Source of the DNA: Bin87 sp965116565
GTDB lineage: Bacteria > Chloroflexota > Dehalococcoidia > Lucifugimonadales > UBA3495
NCBI GenBank assembly: GCA_965116565.1
Contig: OZ220699.1
Span: 3,162,001 to 3,226,000, forward strand
Length of the DNA: 64,000 nucleotides
Reading direction: 5' to 3'
The position numbers and the translations under genes were made by a program. Below, one piece after another: positions 8,190 through 19,113 of the stretch (position 1 is the stretch's first letter; each line of letters opens with the position of its first letter). The notes below the pieces were generated by a model. The model saw nothing but the letters and a program-made list of their open reading frames with translations, was not told the origin of the DNA and made no database searches.

Positions 8190-9119
8190 ATGGAAGTACT
8201 AGTATCCGGGTCCCTGGCCATCGACCGCATCATGACGTTTCCCGGGCGCTTCGGCGACCACATCGTGCCGGAACGGGTGCACCAGATAAACCTGAGTTTC
8301 ACGGTGGACGGGTTCAACGCCTACTTCGGCGGGACGGCGGGCAACATCGCCTACTCGCTGGCGATGCTGGGGCAGACGCCACGGCTGATCGCGGCCATCG
8401 GGAACGATTACCGGGACTATTTCACCCGGCTGGAGGCGAACGGCATTCCGACCCACGACGTCAAGGTCGTGGAGGAGGAAGCGACGGCGTCCGCGTTCAT
8501 CGTGACCGATCTGGCGGATAACCAGATCACCGGGTTCAACCCGGGTGCGATGAAGCATGCGGCAGGGTTTGACTTCGGGCGTGTGGACCCCGAGGACACG
8601 ATCAACATCGTAAGCCCGGGGAACCTGACCGATATGTCGAACTTCACGGCCGATGGGAAGAAGGCCGGCGTGTACACGATTTTTGATCCGGGACAGTCGC
8701 TGCCGGTGTGGGACGCCGAGGGCCTGATGGAGTGCATCCGCAACAGCGACCTGCTGATCGCCAACGACTACGAGATGGCGTTGATCTCGGAGCGGACAGG
8801 AATCGACAAAGGCGGTCTGATGCAGTTGACGGACGTGCTGGTGACGACGCTGGGGGAGCAGGGCACGCGTATTACCACCGCGGATGGAGAGGTGATCGTG
8901 CCGTGCGTGCCGACGGAGAACGTGGTGGACCCGACGGGGGCAGGGGACGCCTTTCGTGGCGGATTCATCCTAGGACTGATCCGCAAGGAGGGACTGGAAC
9001 GGGCGGCGCAGATCGGCTCTGCGTGCGCGCACTTCGTGATCCAGCAGCGCGGGACGCAGGAGTACCGCTACACGATGGACGAGTTGAAGGCGGCGCTGGA
9101 GCGGGCCTACGGCGGGTAG
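8190..9119 (+). CDS. PfkB-family carbohydrate/nucleoside kinase (adenosine kinase-like)
   Basis: 309-residue ribokinase-fold kinase that phosphorylates a sugar or nucleoside with ATP in the cytoplasm. Seen: the N-terminal SGSLAIDRIM motif, the FGGTAGNIAYSLAMLG substrate-binding signature near residues 50-65, and the C-terminal DPTGAGDAFRGGF signature with the anion hole and catalytic Asp near residue 252. The MTFPGRFGDHI start resembles adenosine-kinase-like members rather than 6-phosphofructokinase. It is preceded by a short gap and followed by dehydratase genes. Confidence 0.9.
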   Translation: MEVLVSGSLAIDRIMTFPGRFGDHIVPERVHQINLSFTVDGFNAYFGGTAGNIAYSLAMLGQTPRLIAAIGNDYRDYFTRLEANGIPTHDVKVVEEEATASAFIVTDLADNQITGFNPGAMKHAAGFDFGRVDPEDTINIVSPGNLTDMSNFTADGKKAGVYTIFDPGQSLPVWDAEGLMECIRNSDLLIANDYEMALISERTGIDKGGLMQLTDVLVTTLGEQGTRITTADGEVIVPCVPTENVVDPTGAGDAFRGGFILGLIRKEGLERAAQIGSACAHFVIQQRGTQEYRYTMDELKAALERAYGG

Positions 9120-9197
9120 CCGTCGCATTGACGAACCGGGCGGGCTGCGCTAGGCTTTTCGGCAGTTCAGCATCCGCGAATTTCGGAGCAAATTGTC

Positions 9198-9752
9198 ATG
9201 ACACAACAAGCCCCTCCCACCGCGCTGACGCCTGAAGTTCAGGCGATGATTGGCGTCAGCGGGGATATCGTAGAGTCCTGGGGCGTGGTGGACGGCGAGT
9301 ACATGCGCCGGTTCACGCAGGCCCTGATGGACCCGGACCCACGCTACTGGGACGACGACTTCGCCAAGTCCACGCGTTACGGCGAATTGATCGCGCCGCC
9401 GATCATGGTGAGCTACCTGGCGAGCCGGATCCGGCCCGACCAGGGCGACCCAATCACGGCAGCGTTTGAGGAGAACCCCGAGTCGGATGGCATAGGGTCC
9501 GTGGAACGGCCTGGTGAGTTGCCGCCGGTGCCGACCAACCTGGTGCGGGTGCTCAATGCGGGCAACGAACTCGAGGTGTTCGCGTATCCCAGCATCGGGG
9601 ATACCATCTTTTTCCAGAACCGCTATTCCGACATTCGTGAGCGGCTGGGGCGCGACGGGACGCCGTTCCTGATCATCACGCGGGAGACGCGATACTGGAA
9701 CCAGGACGATGTGACGTTGTGCATCACGCGGGCGTCGACAATCCGCCGCTGA
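9198..9752 (+). CDS. FAS1-like (MaoC N-terminal type) dehydratase domain protein
   Basis: 184-residue hot-dog-fold protein. The SWGVVDGEYMRRFTQALMDPDPRYWDD segment and the PPIMVSYLASRI helix match the N-terminal half of FAS1-like/MaoC enoyl or hydroxyacyl dehydratases. The GNELEVFAYPSIGDTIFFQNRYSDI strands follow. Such halves commonly pair with a second hot-dog protein, here the gene at 9817, to form one active hydratase. GGAG stands nine bases upstream. Likely substrate is an acyl-CoA or a CoA-linked intermediate. Confidence 0.82.
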   Translation: MTQQAPPTALTPEVQAMIGVSGDIVESWGVVDGEYMRRFTQALMDPDPRYWDDDFAKSTRYGELIAPPIMVSYLASRIRPDQGDPITAAFEENPESDGIGSVERPGELPPVPTNLVRVLNAGNELEVFAYPSIGDTIFFQNRYSDIRERLGRDGTPFLIITRETRYWNQDDVTLCITRASTIRR

Positions 9753-9816
9753 CGCCGTATCGGTTGACCATCAACAACCCATATCGATTACGCATATCAT
9801 TGACCGGAGAGACGTT

Positions 9817-10377
9817 ATGACCACCAAGCTTGACGACCTCCTGAACATGGAGCCAGAGGAGATCTGGCGGCTCAATGAACGGCCCGACGCTGACGGGCTG
9901 CGGGACAAGCCGCAGGTCTACTATGAGGACGTGAACGAGGGCGACGAACTGCCCAAGTACATCTACAAACCAACGCCAACGCACCTGTTCCGGTGGAGCG
10001 CGGCGATCGAGAACTTCCACAGGATCCACTACGATCTGGATTTCGGACTGAACCACGACCGGAACCCCAGCATCCTGGTGCATGGTTCATGGAAGCAGAG
10101 CGTGGTGCCGCAGTACCTGAAGGACTGGACGCTGCCCAACGGATGGCCGTGGAAAGCGCGGTTCGAGCACCGGGCGATGCTGGTTCCAGGGGACGTTCTG
10201 ATCATGTGGGGCCGGGTGACCAGCAAGTACGAAAAGAGCCAGATGGGCTTCATCGAGCTGGAAATCGGCATGAAGACTCACGACGGCATTGAGAGCATGC
10301 CGGGAACGGCGACGGTGGTGCTGCCGCTCAAGGACGGGCCTCCGATTCCGTACCCCTTCGTCCCTCCGGCCGACTAG
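9817..10377 (+). CDS. MaoC-like hydratase/dehydratase (hot-dog fold)
   Basis: 186-residue partner of the preceding gene. The core FRWSAAIENFHRIHYDLDF with HxxxxxLVHGSW corresponds to the hydratase-2 motif, in which Asp/Asn and His act on the acyl-CoA double bond. The C-terminal strands (LVPGDVLIMWGRVTS, GFIELEIGMKTHDG) complete the hot dog. The two genes are 64 bases apart, so probably one transcript and a heteromeric enoyl-CoA hydratase. A similar pair is found at 46871-47732. Confidence 0.82.
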   Translation: MTTKLDDLLNMEPEEIWRLNERPDADGLRDKPQVYYEDVNEGDELPKYIYKPTPTHLFRWSAAIENFHRIHYDLDFGLNHDRNPSILVHGSWKQSVVPQYLKDWTLPNGWPWKARFEHRAMLVPGDVLIMWGRVTSKYEKSQMGFIELEIGMKTHDGIESMPGTATVVLPLKDGPPIPYPFVPPAD

Positions 10378-10447
10378 CCACGACACAGCACCGAGATTCC
10401 CGGGCGACGCCGATCCGGATCGCCGGTGCGCACTGGAGATTGACACA

Positions 10448-10717
10448 ATGGCGCGATTCATCGCCGTCCACAACATGCCGGGCATCACGGAAGAGGATTT
10501 CCGCAGCAAGCTTGATGCCGTGAAAAAATGGCGACCAGACCGACGGACCACGATCCTCAAGGTGTACGGCGACCTGGAAAACGGCAAGCTGATTTCCGAA
10601 TGCGAGGCCGTTGAACAATCTCATTTCGAGGATTGGTTGAACATGGTCGGCTGGCCGGCGGAGTCCATCAACCGGGTGGACATCATCTGCCAGGTTGGAA
10701 CTTTCTGGAAACTGTAG
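10448..10717 (+). CDS. small DUF4242-like protein
   Basis: 89 residues starting MARFIAVHNMPG, with a ferredoxin-like alpha/beta pattern (ILKVYGDLENGKLISECEA, then DIICQVGTFWKL). It resembles DUF4242/NIPSNAP-like small proteins of unknown role. ATG 10448 has GGAG ten bases upstream; the frame is open to 10289 but that part overlaps the dehydratase. It is last in the rightward run and followed by a terminator. Confidence 0.7.
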   Translation: MARFIAVHNMPGITEEDFRSKLDAVKKWRPDRRTTILKVYGDLENGKLISECEAVEQSHFEDWLNMVGWPAESINRVDIICQVGTFWKL

Positions 10718-10739
10718 CCGACCGTAACACCAATGGGCC

Positions 10740-10767
10740 AGGGGCGGCTGATGGTCGCCCCTTATTT
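10740..10767. terminator. Rho-independent terminator between convergent genes
   Basis: AGGGGCG (10740-10746) pairs with CGCCCCT (10756-10762) over a nine-base loop, followed by TATTTA. It ends the rightward run and faces the leftward yihY gene. Confidence 0.75.
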
Positions 10768-10789
10768 ATGGCATTCGCGACGGGGCAGG

Positions 10790-11764
10790 CTAGCGGAGGA
10801 ACCAGCCGGGTCCGGGAGTGGGGCCGTCGTGGTCGTAGACGTTTTGACCGTAGGCGGCCACTGCCGCGCCGGAGGCGAGCGTGACGGACGAGGCGAAAAG
10901 CCAGACCAGCACGATGAGCACCGACGCCAACGGTCCATAGAGCATGTGGGACGGCGCGACGTAGGTAATAAACAGGGCCACGCCATAGTTGACCAACTGC
11001 AGGGCCACCCCGGCGACACCGGCCCCGATCATCGCCCACCGCCAAAGTACACGGCGTTCGGGCACGAATCGGTACACCATCATGAAGGCGACGACGGACA
11101 TCAATCCGGCGAACACGTTGGCCCACCAGCCTTCGGTTGCAAGACTCAGCAGGGCGTTGCCCCACTCGGCATTTGGCTCCGGGTGGGCAGGTGTTCCCGC
11201 CGACAATCCGTGGGAGATCAGGTAGGTAAACACGCTGGACAGCAGCAGCACCAGCGATGTCGCGCTCATGAACAGGTACTGGCGGGTCTTGCCGAAGATT
11301 CCGACCTGGGCCGGCGCAATGCCCCACATGCGGTTGACCACGACACCCACGGACCCGAACAGCTTGTAGGATCCCCACACCAGGCCCAGCAGGGCGAACA
11401 CGCCGGTGATCCCTACGATGGTGAAGTCCTGCGAAACCAACAGGCCCTCGAAGTCGATGGTGGACGGCAGCAGCCGGGATGTCCACGCCTCGAACCAGGC
11501 AATGGAGAGTTCCTGTCCCAGGGCGAACCCCAGGAAATGCAGGAGGGCGACGGAAACCGGGACCAGCGCCACCATGCCGTAGTAGGCGATGCCGGCGATC
11601 AGTTGCTGCGCGTCGTTGCGCGTCACGGCGGCCAGAGTGGCGAGGACGACGCGAAAGGGTCGCCAACGCGCGGCCGCGGATTCGAGACGCCGCCGGACCT
11701 GCGCCAGCCAGTGGATGCTGCCGACCCAGTCCGCGACCCGCTCGGATGCGCGGTCGAGGATCAT
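10790..11764 (-). CDS. YihY/UPF0761-family membrane protein (formerly RNase BN-like)
   Basis: Integral membrane protein of about 324 residues. The signature NDAQQLIAGIAYYGMVALVPVSVALLHFLG lies in the first membrane segment, and about six hydrophobic helices follow. The conserved GPLASVLIVLVWLFASS stretch lies near the C-terminus. ATG 11764 overlaps the stop of the signal peptidase gene (ATGA), which supports it over the longer start at 11815. The family's older RNase BN name is not supported functionally; the role is unknown, perhaps envelope-related. Last gene of the trkH-trkA-pheA-peptidase run. Confidence 0.88.
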   Translation of the reverse strand: MILDRASERVADWVGSIHWLAQVRRRLESAAARWRPFRVVLATLAAVTRNDAQQLIAGIAYYGMVALVPVSVALLHFLGFALGQELSIAWFEAWTSRLLPSTIDFEGLLVSQDFTIVGITGVFALLGLVWGSYKLFGSVGVVVNRMWGIAPAQVGIFGKTRQYLFMSATSLVLLLSSVFTYLISHGLSAGTPAHPEPNAEWGNALLSLATEGWWANVFAGLMSVVAFMMVYRFVPERRVLWRWAMIGAGVAGVALQLVNYGVALFITYVAPSHMLYGPLASVLIVLVWLFASSVTLASGAAVAAYGQNVYDHDGPTPGPGWFLR

Positions 11765-12264
11765 CGCGGCTGCCCAGGCGCCGGGGCGACACGCCGCGGA
11801 GGCCAACGCAGCCACACGTGACCGATGATGGCATGGAAAGGAACCGGCCCGTAACGTCGGCTGTCAAAGCTGTCGGACCGGTTGTCTCCCATCAGGAAAT
11901 ACTCCTCGTGGTCGCATAACCACGGCGGGGTGCGTTCCGGGGATGACGGGCTGGGAGAGAGGTAGGGTTCCGGCAGCGGCACGTCATTGATCAGTACCTT
12001 TCCGCTGTCGCCGGGCGCAACGAGTTCACCCGGCAGTCCAACTACGCGTTTGACCCAGAACTCACCCGAGGTAGCCGGCGACTCCGCAATCACCACTGCG
12101 CCGCGCGGGTAGCCGCCGGGGGTCCAGGATCGGGGGACGACGTGCAGCAGATCGCCGTTTCGGAAAGCAGGCAGCATGCTGTCACCCTGGACTCGGAAAT
12201 GGGACCGGAGGAAGAAAGCACAGATTCCGTTGAGCAGCGTGGCGGCAGACCGGATGGAACTCAT
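11761..12264 (-). CDS. S26-family signal peptidase
   Basis: 167-residue serine protease of the signal peptidase I type, cleaving leader peptides at the membrane. Catalytic Ser29 lies in VQGDSMLPAF and Lys72 in WVKRVVGLPGE. Box E is MGDNRSDSFDSRRYGPVP. The N-terminal hydrophobic stretch (residues 9-20) is short, so anchoring may be weak. It is smaller than housekeeping LepB and resembles the peptidases associated with nickel superoxide dismutase maturation, though no sodN gene is in the window. Nine bases after pheA. Confidence 0.9.
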   Translation of the reverse strand: MSSIRSAATLLNGICAFFLRSHFRVQGDSMLPAFRNGDLLHVVPRSWTPGGYPRGAVVIAESPATSGEFWVKRVVGLPGELVAPGDSGKVLINDVPLPEPYLSPSPSSPERTPPWLCDHEEYFLMGDNRSDSFDSRRYGPVPFHAIIGHVWLRWPPRRVAPAPGQPR

Positions 12265-12273
12265 GCCGGACGG

Positions 12274-13110
12274 TCAGTAGCCCGGGGGTTCCCAGTATGG
12301 ATACGAGCCGAGGATTTTGAACACGTCGGCGTATTCGCGGAGGCCATGGAGGGCGGCCGCGACCTCAGGTTCCTCCCGGTGGCCATCGCAGTCGATGAGG
12401 AAGATGTAGCGGCCCAATTCCTGCTTGGTGGGTCGGCTTTCGATCTTCACCAGGTTGATGTTGCGCTCTGCGAACTCGCCGATGGCATGGTAGAGGTTGC
12501 CCGGCCGGTCGATGGCGAACGCAAAGCTGATGGAGGTCCGGTCGTGACCGGTGGGCGGATGGTCGTCGTGGGCGAGGGCGACGAAGCGGGTCTGGTTGGC
12601 CGAATTGTCCTGGATGCTCCGGGCGAGGATTTGCACGTCGTAGATTTCAGTGGCGCGCTGGGGGCAGATCGCCGCCGCCGGGACGCGGCTGCCCTGCATG
12701 TCGATCACGGCCGCGACCGTGCTGAGAGAGGCTTCCCGGGCGACGGCGGGGAAGTGCTGGCCGAGATAGGCGCGGCACTGGGCCAGCGCCTGGGGGTGGG
12801 AGTAGATCACCTCGACCGAATCGATGGAGACGCCGGGCGGCGCGACCAGGTAGTGGTCGATGGGGATCACAATCTCGTTGCAAATGGAGAGGCCCGATTC
12901 GGCGATCAGGAGGTCGAGGGTGAAGGTTACGGAACCCTCCTGGCTGTTCTCGATGGGGACTACGCCCGATTCCAGTTCGTCGGCGACGACGGCGGCGCCC
13001 ACTGCGCTGATGGTGGGGTATGGCCGCAACTCGGCACCGGGAGCATAGAGCAGGGCGGCCTGCTCGGTGTAGGTCCCAGCGGGCCCGAGGTAGCCGATTT
13101 GTTCAGGCAT
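12274..13110 (-). CDS. pheA: prephenate dehydratase
   Basis: 278-residue monofunctional enzyme converting prephenate to phenylpyruvate for phenylalanine synthesis. The catalytic domain starts IGYLGPAGTYTEQAA and contains VPIENSQEGSV. The conserved NQTRF (Thr175) lies at the end of the PDT domain. A C-terminal ACT domain (about 190-270) has SFAFAIDRPGNLYHAIGEF and the ESRPTKQ motif that binds phenylalanine for feedback inhibition. Transcribed after trkA with a 34-base gap. Confidence 0.95.
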   Translation of the reverse strand: MPEQIGYLGPAGTYTEQAALLYAPGAELRPYPTISAVGAAVVADELESGVVPIENSQEGSVTFTLDLLIAESGLSICNEIVIPIDHYLVAPPGVSIDSVEVIYSHPQALAQCRAYLGQHFPAVAREASLSTVAAVIDMQGSRVPAAAICPQRATEIYDVQILARSIQDNSANQTRFVALAHDDHPPTGHDRTSISFAFAIDRPGNLYHAIGEFAERNINLVKIESRPTKQELGRYIFLIDCDGHREEPEVAAALHGLREYADVFKILGSYPYWEPPGY

Positions 13111-13144
13111 CAGTGTTCACCATACGAGGCCCGGCAGGGCGCGT

Positions 13145-13801
13145 TCATCTCTCGAAGGCCTGGGCGATCTGCCCGTGGCCGCCGACGACGACGAGAATGT
13201 CGCCGTCACCAATGACTTCGTCGTCGCCCGGGTTCACCACGTACTCGTTGCCGCGCTGGATCACCATGGTGATCAGGCGGTTGTGATTGTCCCCGCCCAG
13301 GCCAACGTCTTGGAGGCTGCGGCCCCGCATGTGTTCCGGCGGGCGGAGTTTGTGGACGCCGTCGGTTTCGGTGATGCCGATGAAGTCGATGGAGTTGGGG
13401 GACAGGTCGAGGTTGGCGGCGCGGACCGCGGCGTCCTCTTCGGGGAAGATCACCTTGTCGGCCCCCACGCGATGCAGAATCTCCGCATGCCGGGTGTCGG
13501 TGGCTCTTGCGATGACGAAGGGCAGTCCCATCGTTTTGAGCAGCATGGTGGTGATGATGCTGGATTGAACCTGGCTGCCAAGGGCAACGACGGCCACGTC
13601 CATGTCGGCGATTCCCAGATCGCGGAGGGCCGTTTCGCTGGTGGCGTCGGCCTCAACCGCGTAGGTGACCCGACCCAGCATGGCCTGCACGCGCAGGTCG
13701 TTAAGGTCGATTCCCAAAACCTCGTGATTGCTTTGGAACAGCGTCGTCGCCAACTTGGCGCCGAACCTACCCAGACCGATGACACAGACTTGATTTGCCA
13801 T
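13145..13801 (-). CDS. trkA: potassium uptake regulatory subunit TrkA/KtrA (RCK)
   Basis: 218-residue cytoplasmic gating subunit. The N-terminal Rossmann RCK_N begins VCVIGLGRFGAKLA (GxGxxG), has the acidic residue after strand 2 (LGIDLND) and DATSETALRDLGI. RCK_C starts near 135 and ends DILVVVGGHGQI. The single-RCK architecture fits KtrA, which forms octamers and binds ATP/ADP or NAD(H) to gate the KtrB/TrkH channel. trkH lies five bases upstream, so they are one unit. Confidence 0.94.
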   Translation of the reverse strand: MANQVCVIGLGRFGAKLATTLFQSNHEVLGIDLNDLRVQAMLGRVTYAVEADATSETALRDLGIADMDVAVVALGSQVQSSIITTMLLKTMGLPFVIARATDTRHAEILHRVGADKVIFPEEDAAVRAANLDLSPNSIDFIGITETDGVHKLRPPEHMRGRSLQDVGLGGDNHNRLITMVIQRGNEYVVNPGDDEVIGDGDILVVVGGHGQIAQAFER

Positions 13802-13806
13802 GATTC

Positions 13807-15282
13807 TTACCCAATTCTAACGGGTTCCTGGGGATAACGGTAGGATGCTTCTTCCCGTGGGGCCAACAGCATGACCAACGTGAGAGGGCCGATGCGACCG
13901 GCGAGCATGGTTATCATAAATATTATAGACCCGGCCAGGCTCAGGTCCGCCGAGACGCCCGTGGACATTCCGTTGGTGCCGAACGCGGAAACAGCCTCGA
14001 AGATAAGCTTTTCGAAGTTCAGGTGGGGTTCCGTGTAGGTCAGGATGGGCGTCACCACCCCGAGGTAGGCGACGGCGATGAGGGCGATCATCAAGGCCCT
14101 GGCGACCAGCGTTTCGCCGATTTCGCGGCGGAAAATTTCAGTCCTGGGGTGCCTGAGAGCGGCGGAGCGGGCCGCCGCCATGAGAACCGCCACCGTGTTC
14201 ACCTTGATTCCGCCGGCCACCGACGCCGTGGAACCGCCTATGAACATCAGGCCGCCGTATATGAGCAGGGTGAAGTCCCGAACGCCGCTCCAGTCCAGGG
14301 CTGCGAAGCCGGCGGTGCGGCCGCTGGCGCCGTGGAATATGGAAAACCCCACCCTGCCCAGGAGCGAGTGGCCGGCCAGCACGCCGTTCCATTCGGCGAG
14401 AAGGAAAGCGCCAGCGCTGAGGGCGTACAGCGCCAGGGTCAGCATCAGCACAAGCTTGGTGTCCAGGGTGAATCGGGAGAAATTGAACAAGTAGAGGCCA
14501 CTGAGCCGGCCGCGGCCGAAGCCAGGACGCCAGTTACGACGCATATCGACCATGAGGGGCCAGCCCAACGCCCCCAGGATGATCATTGGGGTGATGAGGC
14601 CGGCAAAGTAGGGATAGGCTCCCAGGGTATCCAGGTTGTTCCCGCTGGCGGCGTTGGGCAGGATGGAGAGACCGGCGTTGTTGAAGGCGGACACCGACAG
14701 GAAAAGCGATTGCCAGGCAGCCTCAGCCAGGGACATGCCTGGCAACAGGCGCATCTGGTAGAAAATGAGCGCGGCGCCGATGAGATACCCGAGCATGAAC
14801 GCAAGGACGATGTTGCGGGCCACCTTGGCGACGTTGGACGTGTGGCCGGAACCCACGGTGTCGCGATACACCTCCTCCTCGAGCACGGTGGTCCGCCGGC
14901 CGAAGAAAACCAGCACGGTGGCGGCAGTCATGAACTCCAGGCCGCCGATCAACATCAGGACAAACAGGACCGCCTGGCCGAAAGGCGACCAGAATGTCTG
15001 GGTGTCGACCTGGGTCAGGCCGGTGACGGTGGACGCCGAGATTGCAGTGAAAAAGGCGACTTGGAAGCCGGCGCTCTCGCCTTCGGCGGCGGCAGAGGGC
15101 AGGACGAGAACCAAGCCGCCGAAGATGTTCAGGAGGAGGAATACGCCCAGCAGGATCGCCGGAGCGGACGTCCAGCGGCGGGGGGGACGCCGCGTCCGAA
15201 TCGGGATGCGAACCGGGGGGACCCTGCGCCAGGTGGCTGCGGCGGGTGGCGGACCGGCGGCGCCGTCGTTCTGTTGGTTCAC
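13807..15282 (-). CDS. trkH: TrkH/KtrB-family potassium transporter
   Basis: 491-residue membrane protein importing potassium. Four degenerate P-loops are visible: SASTVTGL (82-89), FNNAGL (200-205), GRTAGF (about 316) and GTNGMSTG (about 440), each with the selectivity-filter glycine and flanked by the usual M1/M2 helices. The first 40 residues are a Pro/Arg-rich cytoplasmic tail without homology. Its RCK partner trkA follows at five bases. First gene of a leftward run continuing into pheA. Confidence 0.94.
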   Translation of the reverse strand: MNQQNDGAAGPPPAAATWRRVPPVRIPIRTRRPPRRWTSAPAILLGVFLLLNIFGGLVLVLPSAAAEGESAGFQVAFFTAISASTVTGLTQVDTQTFWSPFGQAVLFVLMLIGGLEFMTAATVLVFFGRRTTVLEEEVYRDTVGSGHTSNVAKVARNIVLAFMLGYLIGAALIFYQMRLLPGMSLAEAAWQSLFLSVSAFNNAGLSILPNAASGNNLDTLGAYPYFAGLITPMIILGALGWPLMVDMRRNWRPGFGRGRLSGLYLFNFSRFTLDTKLVLMLTLALYALSAGAFLLAEWNGVLAGHSLLGRVGFSIFHGASGRTAGFAALDWSGVRDFTLLIYGGLMFIGGSTASVAGGIKVNTVAVLMAAARSAALRHPRTEIFRREIGETLVARALMIALIAVAYLGVVTPILTYTEPHLNFEKLIFEAVSAFGTNGMSTGVSADLSLAGSIIFMITMLAGRIGPLTLVMLLAPREEASYRYPQEPVRIG

Positions 15283-15475
15283 AGGGTGAGCGTCTGGCGA
15301 GGCATGCAGGAAGTGATTGGGTGAACCGCCGGCCGCAGGTGTCGGCCACCGCTATTATCAGTGCAACGTGAAATATGTCAATCGGGCTCCCGCCTGCCAT
15401 TCAAGACGGCATGTCGGGCAAGGGAGCGACGACAGGCGCATTTCGGCGAAAACCGGTGGCACGGCAGGCCGGTGC

Positions 15476-15481
15476 TATACT
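15476..15481 (+). promoter_or_regulatory. candidate extended -10 upstream of leuS
   Basis: TGCTATACT at 15473-15481, 81 bases before the leuS ATG. Confidence 0.4.
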
Positions 15482-15514
15482 GTGTCGTGATCGCCGTCCC
15501 GTTTTAGCCTGTGC

Positions 15515-15520
15515 TATATT
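15515..15520 (+). promoter_or_regulatory. second candidate extended -10 upstream of leuS
   Basis: TGCTATATT at 15512-15520, 42 bases before the ATG. It is a near repeat of the box at 15473-15481, so leuS may have tandem promoters. Confidence 0.4.
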
Positions 15521-15561
15521 TGAGCACGGCGTAATTCTTACAGCACGAGGGATCCCTTCCA

Positions 15562-18042
<2,481 letters not shown>

Positions 18043-18055
18043 AGGAGGAACGGCT

Positions 18056-18421
18056 GTGGACGAAGCAAGAGCCATGCCGGGAATCCGGGACGCGGACGGT
18101 TCCCATGCGAAACTGCGGCGGGTGCAAGCAAATACCGGAGCCGGGCACACCCTGCTGCCGAGTCGCGCGCTACGCGAGATGCGTTGGGAGCCGGATCCTC
18201 ACGACCCGCCCTGGGGTTGGCCCACATCTCTGGTGTACCAGGCCGGCCTGCAGGCAGGCGACGTGAAATTTCAGGCTGATGAACGGGATAACTCGCACAG
18301 CGGCATCTTACGCGCGGACGATTGCCAGCCGATTTTGGGCGAGTGGTCGGCAACAGGATTTGTGCGAGACGCGGATGGATCCAACGAATCGGATAGCCCT
18401 TTGAGAGTGATCTACCGTTGA
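18056..18421 (+). CDS. hypothetical protein, weakly supported
   Basis: A 121-codon frame with a strong Shine-Dalgarno (AGGAGG, seven bases before GTG 18056) just after leuS. The translation is polar with a PHDPPWGWPTSLVYQAG stretch and no recognised domain or transmembrane segment. The Shine-Dalgarno argues for translation; the lack of any recognisable family and the GTG start argue against. If it is not a gene, 18043-18460 is an untranslated leader for the cobalamin cluster. I saw no B12-box elements in it. Confidence 0.3.
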   Translation: MDEARAMPGIRDADGSHAKLRRVQANTGAGHTLLPSRALREMRWEPDPHDPPWGWPTSLVYQAGLQAGDVKFQADERDNSHSGILRADDCQPILGEWSATGFVRDADGSNESDSPLRVIYR

Positions 18422-18460
18422 CCGGCAGCGACACACGATGCTCTGCCCGATAGTGAAACT

Positions 18461-19108
18461 ATGACCCTGGTCGAAAAATACGCGTTGCTGCCTGACGAGA
18501 TTGATCGCCAGAGCCTGGTGATGGTCGCGGAGAGTCTCGAAGGCGACGCATCGGAGGAGCAATTATCTCCCGCCGAGCGGTATGTGCTCCACCGCATCGT
18601 GCGGGCGGAAGGCGACCCCGCCATCGCGGGCGACGTGCGTTTCACCAACGGCGCCGTCCACGCCGCGCTGGATTCCCTCAGGAACAGCCGGCGAGTGGTT
18701 ACGGACGTGCGCATGGTGCAGGTGGGGATATCCCGGGCGGCGCTGAGCCGGAACGAGGTCGCCACCGACTGTTTGATCGATGCTCCGCAGGTGGCAGAGC
18801 GGGCGCGTCGGGAAGGAACCACGCGCAGCGTCGCCGCCGTGCGCGAGTTGGCTCCGCAAATGGATGGAGCCGTAATCGCCATCGGCAACGCCCCAACCGC
18901 GTTGCTGGCTCTGCTGGATTTGATCGACGCCGGGGAGATTTCGCCCGCGATGGTGATCGGGATGCCGGTGGGGTTCGTCGCGTGTCCGGAGTCGAAAGCG
19001 GAGTTGGCGAGCCGCAATGTGCCGCACATAACGATCCTGGGACGACGGGGCGGGAGTTCAGCCGCCGCCGCCACCGTGAACGCCTTGCTGGACCTGCTAG
19101 AGGAGTGA
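18461..19108 (+). CDS. cbiC: cobalt-precorrin-8 methylmutase (CbiC/CobH)
   Basis: 215-residue enzyme of corrin ring synthesis moving the C11 methyl to C12 to give cobyrinate. Recognised by FTNGAVHAALDSL, VVTDVRMVQVGISR, TRSVAAVREL, AVIAIGNAPTALLALL and the GMPVGFVACPESK segment. At the position where the family normally has the catalytic His (R-x-[VI]-H-[AT]-x-[GA]-D) this protein has Arg48 (codon 18602-18604), while a His is kept four residues earlier. First clear gene of the cobalamin cluster, six bases before cbiX. Confidence 0.9.
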   Translation: MTLVEKYALLPDEIDRQSLVMVAESLEGDASEEQLSPAERYVLHRIVRAEGDPAIAGDVRFTNGAVHAALDSLRNSRRVVTDVRMVQVGISRAALSRNEVATDCLIDAPQVAERARREGTTRSVAAVRELAPQMDGAVIAIGNAPTALLALLDLIDAGEISPAMVIGMPVGFVACPESKAELASRNVPHITILGRRGGSSAAAATVNALLDLLEE

Positions 19109-19113
19109 CGAGT

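Noticed and set aside
15420..15561. Leucine T-box before leuS (GGTGGCACGGC-like string at about 15456)
   Set aside because: No AGAGAG stem I element, no terminator hairpin and no ordered antiterminator; only a chance partial match.
18043..18460. Cobalamin riboswitch before the corrin genes
   Set aside because: I looked for the B12-box and the GCCACTG-like core on both strands and found neither.
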